DNA of 64,000 nt from Mesostigma viride (Eukaryota; Streptophyta; Mesostigmatophyceae; Mesostigmatales; Mesostigmataceae), in the NCBI GenBank assembly GCA_009746045.1, contig RPFO01000086.1, positions 62,001 to 126,000 of the forward strand, given 5' to 3'. The first letter of the stretch is position 1. The number at the start of each line of letters is the position of its first letter. The position numbers were made by a program, and so were the translations under genes. Below, one piece after another: positions 35,985-46,396 of the stretch. Below the pieces are notes generated by a model. It was given only the letters and a program-made list of their open reading frames with translations, did no database searches and was not told where the DNA came from.

Positions 35985-37043
35985 ATGCCGAAGCCCGGGC
36001 GGAAGCCAGGTTCGACAGGTGCTGGGAAGCAATTACCGAAAGCTAATCCCGAGGTGCCGACAGCTACTAAACAGACGGGAAAGGGCCGACTAGGCTGGCC
36101 GACGCAGAAGAAAAGGCTCCATCAGGAGCTCTCCACTTGCTCGGGCCTGCCTGAAGTGTGCGCTGCCTTTGAGGCGGTCCTCGGGACCGACTGGGTAACT
36201 ACTGTCAGCCGGTGGTCTGCGGCCCAGCTGGAGTCCGTCGTTGGACTGCTGGTCGACCACGTGGACGGGCCTGAAATTCTGGCAGCAGCGGACCCAAACG
36301 AAGCGCTAGTGGCAGCCCTCCAAAGCGCCCGGGACTTGGCGGACTCGGACGAAGAGGAGATGCAGCCACCACGCCGGCCCACGAAAGGGGCGAAAAAGGG
36401 GACGAAAAAAGTCGGAAGCCCAGCCCCGAGCAAGGGAAAGGCCGCGGGGGATGTGAGGGAGCAGCTCTTGGAGCTGGCGGCTATTATTGGCAAGCAGGGG
36501 CAGGCGGGCAAAGAAGAGGAGGAGGAGGAGGAGTCCGAGGAAGAGGATTTCCTGACGAAATTGAAGGATGCGCTGGCCGGGGCAGATGGGGCTTCCAGGA
36601 AGCCGAAAAAGACCAAAGGGGTGACGCTGCCCACTCGAGCACAAGTGGTGAATTGGAGGGTGCAAGAGAGAGTGCTCCCCGAGGTGCTCGAGGATGCCAA
36701 CGACAATGGAGGGGGGATAAAGAGTTGGATCATGGCTACTCGCCAAGGGGGGTGGAGGAACCAGGAAAGCAGGAAGGTGGTCATGAACATCGCCCTGGCC
36801 ATGGACACACTCTTCAAGGAGTTGGGGCCGGCAGCCGGGGAGTTGGCTGGGGTAGAGTATCTCATGAGGGTGGTGGCAGCCATGCTCCTAGTGGAGAGCC
36901 AGGGGTCAGGAGGGTGGAAGGTGGCTGGCCACCTCCTTGCTCTCAAGGAAGATGCCTCCTTGGTGAGCAACCCGGCCATGAAGATGGCCCTGCAAAGCGC
37001 CACGATGATGGAGAAGCTGGGCAAGGCCCAGCAAACCAAGTAA
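35985..37043 (+). CDS. Gag-like protein of the 5.4-kb YR retrotransposon
   Basis: A 352-residue ORF in the gag position, starting 71 bp after A1. The N-terminus is basic (MPKPGRKPGSTGAGK), a Lys-rich linker follows, then an acidic run (EEEEEEESEEED near residues 176-187), then a helical C-terminal domain starting TKGVTLPTRAQVV. That last domain aligns by eye with the gag-like protein at 56,271-57,377 (TKGVALSGHAVPVL...). Both also share a late MAL/MSMGK or MEKLGK pattern. There is no zinc knuckle. It is presumably the RNA-binding structural protein. The stop is 47 nt before the chosen pol start. Confidence 0.75.
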   Translation: MPKPGRKPGSTGAGKQLPKANPEVPTATKQTGKGRLGWPTQKKRLHQELSTCSGLPEVCAAFEAVLGTDWVTTVSRWSAAQLESVVGLLVDHVDGPEILAAADPNEALVAALQSARDLADSDEEEMQPPRRPTKGAKKGTKKVGSPAPSKGKAAGDVREQLLELAAIIGKQGQAGKEEEEEEESEEEDFLTKLKDALAGADGASRKPKKTKGVTLPTRAQVVNWRVQERVLPEVLEDANDNGGGIKSWIMATRQGGWRNQESRKVVMNIALAMDTLFKELGPAAGELAGVEYLMRVVAAMLLVESQGSGGWKVAGHLLALKEDASLVSNPAMKMALQSATMMEKLGKAQQTK

Positions 37044-37090
37044 ACACCGAAAGGGTAAACCGCTCCCCCTTCCCACTGCCTCTTCCTACA

Positions 37091-40000
37091 ATGCCTCTAA
37101 GCACTACGTGGGGGAGAGTGAGGTCAGCACGCAGACGCCAGCGTGCAACTCGCCGCCGCCGGACCTTCACTCTACAACACAAGGTGATTACGTGGTTGAA
37201 TTGGCTATGGCACGGGGGGGCAGACCCTCCGCCTAAATCTGGAGGCGCGTGCTCCAGAGGAACGGCGGAGGCCCTGAAAAGGGTCAAGAAGCACTGCGAG
37301 TGGTACAGTCGCCGCGTAACCGGCGTTGCGACAGGCCCCGCAGAAGGAAGTGATCTAATCTATGGGAAATGTAATAAGTATGAACAACTTGTGGCGGAGC
37401 GGGTGAGTCTGCCGAAGCGCGAGGTGGCAGGAAAGGCGAAGCTGCTGGATTTGCTGGCGCTACGACCTAGTTGGCGAGAGGTGTACGCGAGCGAAGCCAA
37501 CTGCATCAAGCCGGAGGTGGCTGCCAGTGCGAGGTATTGGAATGTACCTGCCCCCAGCCGAGGGTGCACCATGGCGGAGTGGGGCAAGTTGATGGGGAGG
37601 GCAGCGGACGTGGGGATGGTGGAGTTCCGAGAGACGCGGCCAAAGTGGGTAGACGGATGTTTTGGGGTGGCCAAAGGAGTGGGGGAGTTAAGGCTCATTG
37701 TGAATAAGAAGTTGGGGAACGCACTGTGGGTGGACCCCCCTAAGACGGTGTTACCCCACCTGGGCATATACTCGGAGGTCTATATCAAGGGTCGGTGCTA
37801 CACGGCCAAGAGCGATCTGGTCTCGTATTACTATACCATCCAAGTGCCGGAGTGGTGGTGGGATTATCAAGGGCTACCTGATGTGTGGTCCACCGATGTC
37901 GGGCTGCCGGGGCGGCGGAGGAGGGTGTGGCCAGTGCTGAAAGTGCTGGCCATGGGGCACTCCCACGCTGTAGCGCTAGGGGAAGCCATCCATGAGATGG
38001 TCCTCTATGCCACGGGCGCTTTGGATCCTAGACGGCAGGTGAACCGCCTCACAAGTGTAGGGGAGCTGACCGTGCTTCGGAATGCATGGGGTAACCCAAC
38101 CGCCCTAGCCATCGAGTACAAGGAGGAGAGCACGAGGGAGATGCAAATCGACCTTGAGGACCCCCCTGCCCCTATGGTATCCATCACTATTGATGACCTG
38201 GTGGTCAGCAATGGGCGCACGTGCGAGGCGGTGAATCGCTTAATCGCGAGTGCTATTGAAGACGGGTACGCGCCTAACAACCTTGTGCCCTCCAAGGACA
38301 AGACGATCATGGCTAGCCCGGAGGGGGAGGACGAGCTAGAAGCTCTGGGTGTTGTTCACCGGCGGGATGGGGTGTTGGAGCCGACAGCTAAGCAGCTCAC
38401 CCTTGTGGTTGCGCACACTCGTGTACTCCTCGAGAGGGGACGCGCTACCGCTGAGGCGCTGGCGGCCGTCGTGGGCCGGTGGGTGTGGCTGCAGATGCTC
38501 AGCCGCACTTGCTTGTCCATATGGCAGCAGAGTTTTAAGTTCATCAACCTCAAGGGGTGGGGCCAGCGAACGCGACCTTTGTGGCAAGGTGTGCGCGATG
38601 AGCTCGAGTGTGCCATGGCGTTGGCCCCCATGCTCCGTGTGGACCGGGGGGCTGCCCTGGCTCCGGTGGTGGTGGCCTCGGATGCGTCTAGTTTTGGGCA
38701 GGGGGTTGTCTACGCTGAGATGGCCCCAGCTGAGGTGACGGAATTAGCTCGGGCCCGGGAGGTGCGGGGTTACCCAACCCTCCTCACCCCAGGTGAGGCC
38801 ATGTATGCCGGGCCTAGACCCTTGACCAAGGCCGCGGAAAAAGCCATCATCCACGGGCGATGGCGCGTCGGGATCAAGAGTCGCTGGCGCGATTCGACCA
38901 TGCACATCAACGAGAAGGAAGTGCGGGCCGCTGTGAAGGGGGTGGAGCGCTCGGCCCGGAACCTCGGAACATGGGGTAAGCGGGTGGTGAGGTTAGTGGA
39001 CTCCACTGCCGCTTTGGGCTGCTTGGCTAAAGGGCGTTCCTCTTCTTACCGGTTAAACAAGCAATGCCGCCGGTTGTGCGCTCTTACGTTGGTCACCGGC
39101 AGCCGCTCACAATGGGTCTGGACGCCAAGTGAGCTTCAGCCTGCGGATGGGCCTTCGCGGGGGCTTTCCATGGCTGCCTCGGTGGCCGGGTGGGTCCGCG
39201 ATTTGACTCGCGAGGGTGTTCATCCCAATCCCGGGCCTCGGCTTGGCGCTAGCTACTTGACCCTTCTTGAGGGCAAGGTGAAGCCGGCTACTTTGATGGT
39301 TTACCATCGGGGTCTTAGGTCCTTTTTCGCATGGTGGGCGAGCCGGCGGGGTCGGGTTGGCAGCTTGTTGCGCGGCTTGACGATAGAGGAATACTATTGC
39401 GAGTATGTCGCTTGGGCGCACTCACGGTGTTACAGCCGCCAGTTGTGTGTCAATGCGCTTATGGGCCTGAATTTGTACTTCCCCGGGAGGTGCGGGATTG
39501 GGCCTTGGCACGAAGTGTTTTGGCTGGCTGGCGCACGTTGGCACCCCCTCGTGCCCCCCCCCCATTCCATGGGAGGCTGCGTTTGCGCTTGCTTGTACTA
39601 TGGTGCTCCAGCGGCAGCCTCGTGCGGCTATGATGGTCATCGTTATTTTCCAACAATACCTGCGGGTATCGGAGGCGCTCAACCTGTTGGTCGGCCATGT
39701 GCGCTTGCAGCCTGATGTTCGGTTGCGGGGTTCGCAGCGGGGCGCCTTGTTGTTGATGTCAGCTAAGACGGCTAAGGGGGAGGTGCAGTCTGTGGTGATC
39801 GAGGATGTCATGACTGAGACCCTCTTGCGGGCTTGTATGCGTGGCAAGGCGGCCTGGGAGCGGGTGTTCCCTTACGATTATGCCCAGTTCAGCCGGGTTT
39901 GGCATCAGGCCACGCAAGCTTTGGGGGTCGACACGGTGTTTACCATTCACGGGCTGCGGCATGGGGGGGCTACCTATGATTTTTTGCGGCAGCGCAGCAT

Positions 40001-40166
40001 GGCTGATATTCAGCATCGGGGTCGCTGGCGCAGCAGCAAAACTGTCGCCCACTATGTGGGATTGCACCGGAGCTTGGCCCTCACCCTTCCTGACGCCCTG
40101 GTTCGGGCTATCGCCGCCTGCCCCCCGCGCATTTGGCGGAGCGTCTTTTCTCTGCCTTCCTCTTAA
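37091..40166 (+). CDS. RT-RNase H-tyrosine recombinase polyprotein (two frame breaks)
   Basis: The start chosen is ATG 37,091, because the frame upstream only overlaps gag out of frame. RT motifs in order are ELRLIVNKK, the motif A Asp in KSDLVSYYY, MGHSHAVALGEAIHE, and motif C ITIDDLVV at about 38,189. RNase H has VASDASSFG, HINEKEV, RLVDST and QPADGPSR. REGVHPNPGP (39,209-39,238) separates it from the recombinase. The recombinase has QQYLRVSEALNL, TIHGLRHGGAT and a Tyr in TVAHYVGLH. The frame shifts twice, near 39,485 (CCCCGGGA) and in the C10 run near 39,553, both equivalent to a lost base. So this copy is inactive, or the runs are consensus errors. Without the shifts it would be about 1,025 residues. 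Confidence 0.88.
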
Positions 40167-40242
40167 GTTCCCTTCATTCTTGTCTTATGCGTCCACCGGT
40201 TTTTGTTTTGCCCCTGGCTTGGGTCGCCAGGGAGGGATGTAA

Positions 40243-40920
40243 GGGTAAGGCTAGCCTTTTTGGACATAAAGTGTTCCCATGGGTAAGGATGGCCAGTTGA
40301 GGGCCACTTCCCGATGTGCTCTACTTATTGTTTTAATAAAGAGTCTGGTTACCCTGGAGTTCCACGGTTAATAGAATCGGGGTTCTCTGAACATAGTTTC
40401 TTTATAGTGATACGGAAGGGGAGCCGCTGATGCTAGGTGAAATAGAGCTGGGTGATGTGATCGTAATAAGGTTGATTAGGCTTCTAGTGTACGAGTATTA
40501 CGGAAGATATGGCCTAATTGTTGCGGCCCATACCTTGACGGTGTGCTGAGTACCTTGACGACGGATTTTTGCGTCTAGGTTCTCCTAGCAGATCTGTGAT
40601 TGCGGACGGGTTTGCAACAGGCAATATCTGAAGTAAAACTTGACGGCTAAAACTGTTTAGAGGCCGTTGCCGGATCTGGCCGTTGGTAGAGAGCCGTTGG
40701 CCTTGAAACACGATAAAAGCTTGCTCACCTAGCTCATGGCGGTCTCTTTTGTTTTCCCACCCGCCCTCCCTGTGTGTTGCCTGTTTGGGGGTAAGGCTAG
40801 CCTTTTTGGACATAAAGTGTTCCCATGGGTAAGGATGGCCAGTTGGGGGCCACTTCCCGATGTGCTCTACTTATTGTTTTAATAAAGAGTCTGGTTACCC
40901 TGGAGTTCCACGGTTAATAG
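40243..40920 (+). repeat. B1-A2-B2 terminal repeats of the 5.4-kb YR element
   Basis: B1 40,243-40,374 (132 bp), A2 40,378-40,755, a 33-bp spacer, and B2 40,789-40,920. B starts GGGTAAGGCTAGCC and ends CACGGTTAATAG, and includes AATAAAG, a plausible polyadenylation signal. B1 is joined to A2 by AAT, which would be the circle-junction core. Confidence 0.93.
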
Positions 40921-41142
40921 AATATAATATAATATTATATAAAATAGTATATAAAAAATTAAAATGTAAAAGAAAAATATCTACCTCATTGGGGTTTAAT
41001 GTTCCTTTCCAGTTCAGCATAAGTACACTCTTGAGTGTGTGCAATGTTTGGTTATACGCCATTGTCTTAAAATAGCAACCAATGTAAACCTCCGTCCTAA
41101 CCACATTTGGATACAATAAAGACATTGATGCCTGACACATAG
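40921..41142. other. Host AT-rich flank between two insertions, copy B
   Basis: The continuation of the AT-rich tract and following sequence equivalent to copy A 12,543-12,764, ending with the CATAG target duplication of the 10.5-kb transposon. Confidence 0.9.
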
Positions 41143-41172
41143 AGGGGATTCATAAGTGTTTGCTCAATTTCA
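41143..41172 (+). repeat. Left terminal inverted repeat of the 10.5-kb transposon
   Basis: Starts AGGGGATTCATAAGTGTTTG and continues GCTCAATTTCA. The reverse complement of 51,642-51,671 matches almost perfectly. Confidence 0.9.
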
Positions 41173-41236
41173 TAAATTTTACTCAATTTTTCCACATGTG
41201 ATTAAATCCTTATATTTGTCAATAAAGCAGGGGTCA

Positions 41237-42290
41237 TCCAGCCTTCAGACCATGAAAATAGACCACCCACAAAAATTGGGCTCATTCTGAGCTCAAATGG
41301 TGACATGTGACAGCATACATGTGCAGTTTTTCGTCATTTTCCCCCTTTTCTTACATGAAACAAATATGAATAGTGAACAAATGAACTCATATCAGGCTGG
41401 ATTCTTGCAGGCAGCATGTAGACCATGAAAATAGACCACCCACAAAAATTGGGCTCATTCTGAGCTCAAATGGTGACATGTGACAGCATACATGTGCAGT
41501 TTTTCGTCGTTTTCCCCCTTTTCTTACATGAAACAAATATGAACAGTGGACAAATGAACTCATATCAGGCTGGGTTCTTGCAGGCAGCATCTAGACCATG
41601 AAAATAGACCACCCACAAAATTGGGCTCATTTTGAGCTCAAATGGTGACATGTGACAGCATACATGTGCAGTTTTTCGTCATTTTCCCCCTTTTCTTACA
41701 TGAAACAAATATGAATAGTGAACAAATGAACTCATATCAGGCTGGATTCTTGCAGGCAGCATGTAGACCATGAAAATAGACCACCCACAAAATTTGGGCT
41801 CATTCTGAGCTCAAATGGTGACATGTGACAGCATACATGTGCAGTTTTTCGTCATTTTCCCCCTTTTCTTACATGAAACAAATATGAATAGTGAACAAAT
41901 GAACTCATTTCAGGCTGGATTCTTGCAGGCAGCATTTATACCATGAAAATAGACCACCCACAAAAATTGGGCTCATTCTGAGCTCAAATGGTGACATGTG
42001 ACAGCATACATGTGCAGTTTTTCGTCATTTTCCCCCTTTTCTTACATGAAACAAATATGAATAGTGAACAAATGAACTCATTTCAGGCTGGATTCTTGCA
42101 GGCAGCATTTATACCATGAAAATAGACTGTTTACAGCTCAAAAGGTGACAAATGAAAGGAAAACAATGCAGTTTGATGCCATTGCCACTGTTCTCTTGAA
42201 TAAAACATTTTTGTGCGACCAAATGAACTCGATCGATCATGTCAGGCTGGAAACTTGCAAGCATCAACTGAATCATGAAACTTCATGATT
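41237..42290 (+). repeat. Left subterminal array of 173-bp repeats
   Basis: Five good units of 172-175 bp, with anchors GCAGGCAGCATGTAGACC and GACATGTGACAGCATACATG, plus a degenerate sixth to about 42,290. Its reverse complement forms the right array, so these may be multiple binding sites for the transposase. Confidence 0.93.
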
Positions 42291-42473
42291 CAATCTGAGA
42301 TGAAATGGGATGGCACAAGAGCAACCCAGGCCATCGACAAGGCACATGTCTCGGCTGCCAGTGGCACGCCACGTACTCTTTCAGTCCAGCATGAATATAC
42401 AATAAGTACTAAGACATCACCTTCTACTAGAAGCACTGGCTCACTTAATAATACATCAGAAACTAGTATAAGC

Positions 42474-43195
42474 TTAGCTGGTAAACCAGTCATTGCTCAT
42501 AGTCCAGTCATTGGAGAAGTTTGGCCACTGCTGCAATGGGCGGCCGACACCATAGTTGGGCGGAGCTGACACGGATGATGGCACCCACGTGGTCACCGGG
42601 CGCCATCGTGGCACGGGCGTCGTGTTCCCAGACATGGCCAGTGTCGCAATTGAGTTGAGCGCAGCCACCGCCACAGAGACCGTGCCAGAGAAGGGGTCAA
42701 TGGATGGGAGCCGGCGTCCACCAACCTGCACACCACCACCCAGCACATCAAGCCAGCATGCCTTAGGGCACGGTATATGAAGGAATAATCAACAAACCAA
42801 ACAAATATATCCTATATACTCCAACAAACTATTCACAAAGGCAGATTATGTTGATTCAAAGAAATCACAATAGGAAAGGACATACCTGGGGAAGTTGCAT
42901 CTGAGCCAGCATTTGCTGCACTTGCGCGAGGGGCGCTACTTCGGCGTCCCCGTCAATTACTCGTGTAGTCGTTGTAGCGGCAGGGAGTGGGAGGCGATAG
43001 TGTTGCTGTTGTTGCAGCAGCTGCTGCAGTTGCTGCAGCACCAGCTGCTGCGGATGCTGCTGCTGTAGCAGCTGTTGCTGCATCGGCGGCTGCAGCAGCT
43101 GCTGTAGTTGCTGGTGCGGCGGCGGCGGCTGCTGCTGCAGCTGCTGTAGGAGCTGCTGCAGCAGCTGCTGCTGCTGTGGCGGCGGCGCCGGCTGC

Positions 43196-43234
<39 letters not shown>

Positions 43235-43504
43235 AGGAGCTGTGAGAGCTGCAGCAGCTGCTGTGGCTGCAGCAGCTGCTGCGGCGGCGGCTCCTGCTGC
43301 TGCTGTTGCAAAGGCTGCTGCTGCTGCTGCATTTGCTGCTGCTGCTGCTGCTGCTGTAGGAGCTGTGAGAGCTGCAGCAGCTGCTGTGGCTGCAGCAGCT
43401 GCTGCGGCGGCGGCTCCTGCTGCTGCTGTTGCAAAGGCTGCTGCTGCTGCTGCATTTGCTGCTGCTGCTGCTGCTGCTGTAGGAGCTGCTGCTGCTGCTG
43501 TTGG

Positions 43505-43537
<33 letters not shown>

Positions 43538-45161
43538 TGTTCCATCTCCTGCATCTTGCGTTGCAGCTGCGCAACCTCCGCGTTGTACTGCTTGTGCTGG
43601 TCCGCGACAGTGCGGCGTAGCTTCGCTACTTCTTGGTCCGAGTCGCGTTCTTCACCCGAGTCATCGCAGCGTACATATACCGAGCTCGAGGGAGGCCTCT
43701 TGTTGCGAACACCACTCGCCCTGGCTTCGGTGCTCGGCTTGACTGGCACTTGAACACCGCACTTGGGCTCTGCAGTTGGCTGCTGGCTGTCCGCCTTCAC
43801 ACGCTTGGAGCGTGTGGGGTGAACCAGCTGCGCCTCTGGCACGCTTTTGTTAGCGCGAGGTTGGCTGGAAGTGGCAGCTGGTGGTGGTGCCGTGGCAGCT
43901 GGTGGTGGTGCCTTGCGCTTTGGGAAGTCCTTTACCAAGTCAAACTTGACGGCCTCGCCTTTGTTTGTGTAGATCAAGCCACCAGATGTGGCTCGAAGCG
44001 CCGCCAGACCTGCGTTTGGCAGGTATTCGCACACAGCATCTAGCCGGTCGCGCAGGACGGTCAGGTCGCCAACCGTGGCGACAGCACCATCCTCCATGAA
44101 GACGGGCCGAAGGGCCTGGGATTGCTGAGCCCAGTTCACGTAATATGCTGGGGGATCAGGCGTCAGCTTGGTCCCCCCGCTCTTGACAGCCTTTTCCATG
44201 ATGTCCTTTCTTCCGTACGGTGTGTTGGCCAGGAAGATCCCCGCTCCTCCAGGGTACAAATGAAACCCAAGAATTACCTTGGGGAAGAGGGGTTTGCCAA
44301 ACTCCTTATGAGGGATGGCGACGCGAACCAATTGTCCAACACGGAGATGGCCAGGGGAGGGGCCATCAGGGGAGGGAAGCCACGTCATAAACGCTGGAGC
44401 TTCCGACGCAAGTTGGTCGCCGGACTTGAGGTTCGCTGCATCAAAGCTGGCGCGCCGTGTCGCACTGCTAGCGCTGCCAGGCATGGCAGCTGCTGCCGGC
44501 TGGGCCTCGTCAAGGTTAGCGTGGTCTCCATGTTCTGCACCGCCTGCACAGGGGGGAGTCGCGGAGTCGCGGGGGTGTGAGGAGTCGGGTAGGTCATCGT
44601 CCACCACCCCCGCGGTCGACTTTTCATCACTCGATTGAACGCCCTTGCTGGCATCAGCCGGAATTGACGGCACGTCCTCCTTGCTGCGTGCATCTGATTC
44701 CTGGGTGGCATGGCCGTCGGTAGTACGAGGAAACACTAGCTTCCTGCCGGGTGCCTGGTGATGTGCTTTCTCGAAGTCGTCAACGGCCTTGCATCCGGAA
44801 TCATCCATCAACATGCGCCGGTCTTTGTCGGTGTTTGGAAGAAACTTGTTAGCAGCGGACCCCAGGGCCGGGGGGGAGTGCCGACCTCATGATGACCGTT
44901 CGAACCCGAAGCTTGGAGATTGGCAACTTTCACGCCACCGGGGTCACGGCATCCTGGGCACCACCACTCCTCCCCATTTTTATTCCCGTCAATTGCCTTG
45001 ACGCAGATCGCATGAGCAAATAGGTTGCAGCTTTCACCATTTCGGCCCCGACAGTTGTTGTCTGCCCCATCGGCATGGCCTAAGAGGCAAACACCCGCAG
45101 TTCGTCCATAACACAGTCGTTCTGCCCGCAGCCTCTCTGTTTCACTCAGATACTCCGCCAT
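42474..45161 (-). CDS. PHD-finger polyglutamine protein of the 10.5-kb transposon (spliced)
   Basis: Exon 1 starts at ATG 45,161 and encodes a C4HC3 PHD finger: Cys 17, 25, 37, 45, His 50, Cys 53, 68 and 71, ending EEWWCPGC. PHD fingers commonly read histone H3 tails. The frame then shifts near 44,880 at a C8 run. Either an indel or a very short intron (GTCGGC...GCTGCTAACAAG) links it to the main ORF, which runs NKFLPNTDKDRRM and on through 44,814. That part has a globular segment (about 44,400-43,930) and long glutamine tracts (43,540-43,010). A strong donor CAG/GTATGT and acceptor GTGCAG define an intron at 42,726-42,885, in phase 0 with the last exon (42,725-42,474). The total is roughly 840 residues. 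The role in transposition is unknown. Confidence 0.7.
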
Positions 45162-45409
45162 ATCCCCTACAATTTAGCGGACGACGAACTTCATCGTCGA
45201 CGACGTCATAGGCTGGCACGTTCTCGTTGTGTTCGTGCGCGCATGCCCTGCAGTGTTTTCTTGGCAGACTAGTGCACGCACCTCCACCCGCGCGCGTGCA
45301 AAGACGACGGTCACTGCGCTTTGTTCATTCAAATGCCATTTGCATGCGAGGCTCGGACAACGCCGCGGACTGTTTCACTTTTTGGATGGTCCTTCGTTTC
45401 TCGCATGTT

Positions 45410-46045
45410 CAGCCCAGTTCAGGTTGTACGGTCAGTGTTGGGGGTCGGTGAATGGGTTCTCAATGGAATTCTCAATGGAATGCCGCAACAGCCCATTTTC
45501 ATTGAGAATGCAAGTCCTTTTCGCATGTTCAGCCCAGTTCAGGCTGTACGGTCAGTGTTGGGGGTCGGTGAATGAGTTCTCAATGGAATTCTCAATGGAA
45601 TGCCGTTACAGCCCATTTTCATTGAGAATGCAAGACCTTTTTGCATGTTCAGCCCAGTTCAGGCTGTACGGTCAGTGTTGGGGGTCGGTGAATGAGTTCT
45701 CAATGGAATTCTCAATGGAATGCCGTTACAGCCCATTTTCATTGAGAATGCAAGACCTTTTTGCATGTTCAGCCCAGTTCAGGCTGTACGGTCAGTGTTG
45801 GGGGTCGGTGAATGAGTTCTCAATGGAATTCTCAATGGAATGCCGTTACAGCCCATTTTCATTGAGAATGCAAGACCTTTTTGCATGTTCAGCCCAGTTC
45901 AGGCTGTACGGTCAGTGTTGGGGGTCGGTGAATGAGTTCTCAATGGAATTCTCAATGGAATGCCGTTACAGCCCTTTTTCATTGAGAATGCAAGACCTTT
46001 TTGCATGTTCAGGCTTTACGGTCAGTGTTGGGGGTCGGTGAATGA
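45410..46045 (+). repeat. 120-bp tandem repeat between divergent genes
   Basis: Just over five units of exactly 120 bp, each with GCATGTTCAGCCCAGTTCAG, TCAGTGTTGGGGGTCGGTGA and TTCTCAATGGAA repeated twice. Because 120 is divisible by three, an open frame of 270 codons crosses it, but the peptide is just the repeat. Its position between the PHD gene and the transposase gene suggests a shared promoter region. Confidence 0.9.
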
Positions 46046-46345
46046 ATTCTGAATGGAACTCTCATGCGCCGCGCTGAGGCGGCGGAAGATCGAGCCACAA
46101 ACGAGGCAGGAGAGGCATAATTGGGAGAGGCGTGCCAACATAATTGCGAGAGCTGCCATGGGCGGTCGTGAAGACTATTGGAGGCGCCGTGACGAAAGTG
46201 GTGGGGGGGATTTTCTGTCGTTGGAAATTGAAAAAGACCCTTGCCCCAGGCCCCCTGTTTTAGCCGGGGATGAGGCAGCTTGCTGGAGAATGTTCGTTGC
46301 CGTTTTGGTGTTGCTGCTCTTACGTCCCGACCACCAGGGGCCTGT

Positions 46346-46396
46346 CTCGTACAAGGGGAATTGATGCCCAGGCAGCGTCGATTCCCCTTGTACGAG
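46346..46396 (+). promoter_or_regulatory. Perfect 16-bp stem-loop around the transposase start
   Basis: CTCGTACAAGGGGAAT (46,346-46,361) and its exact reverse complement (46,381-46,396) flank a 19-nt loop. The loop contains the likely start codon ATG 46,364. The hairpin in the mRNA could limit translation; that is inference. Confidence 0.6.

Larger units (their letters stand above)
35536..40920 (+). mobile_element. PAT/Kangaroo-like YR retrotransposon with split direct repeats
   Basis: A 5,385-bp element laid out A1 (35,536-35,913), gag, RT-RNase H-YR, B1 (40,243-40,374), A2 (40,378-40,755), B2 (40,789-40,920). This is the split-direct-repeat order of PAT/Ngaro-like elements in the DIRS order, in which a circular cDNA is integrated by a tyrosine recombinase. 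The repeats differ by only about two bases, so it is young. There is no target duplication; AAT is shared at both host junctions and at the B1/A2 junction. The empty site is in copy A near 12,542. Confidence 0.93.

Noticed and set aside
36122-37039. Serine-rich minus-strand ORF of 305 codons
   Set aside because: Antisense shadow of the gag-like gene of the YR element, created by its GC-rich codon usage.
36653-37090. N-terminal 146 codons of the long plus-strand pol frame
   Set aside because: This stretch overlaps gag in another frame and reads as low-complexity Gly/Arg sequence. The pol protein most likely starts at ATG 37,091, just after the gag stop.
42957-43742. Alanine-rich plus-strand ORF (42,987-43,742) and serine-rich minus-strand ORF (42,957-43,574)
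   Set aside because: They are shadows of the CAG-repeat region that encodes polyglutamine in the PHD gene; GCN and AGC repeats are open in all such frames.
45229-46041. A 270-codon ORF across the 120-bp tandem repeat
   Set aside because: The unit is divisible by three, so an open frame persists mechanically. The peptide is only the repeated unit, and the region lies between two divergent genes.
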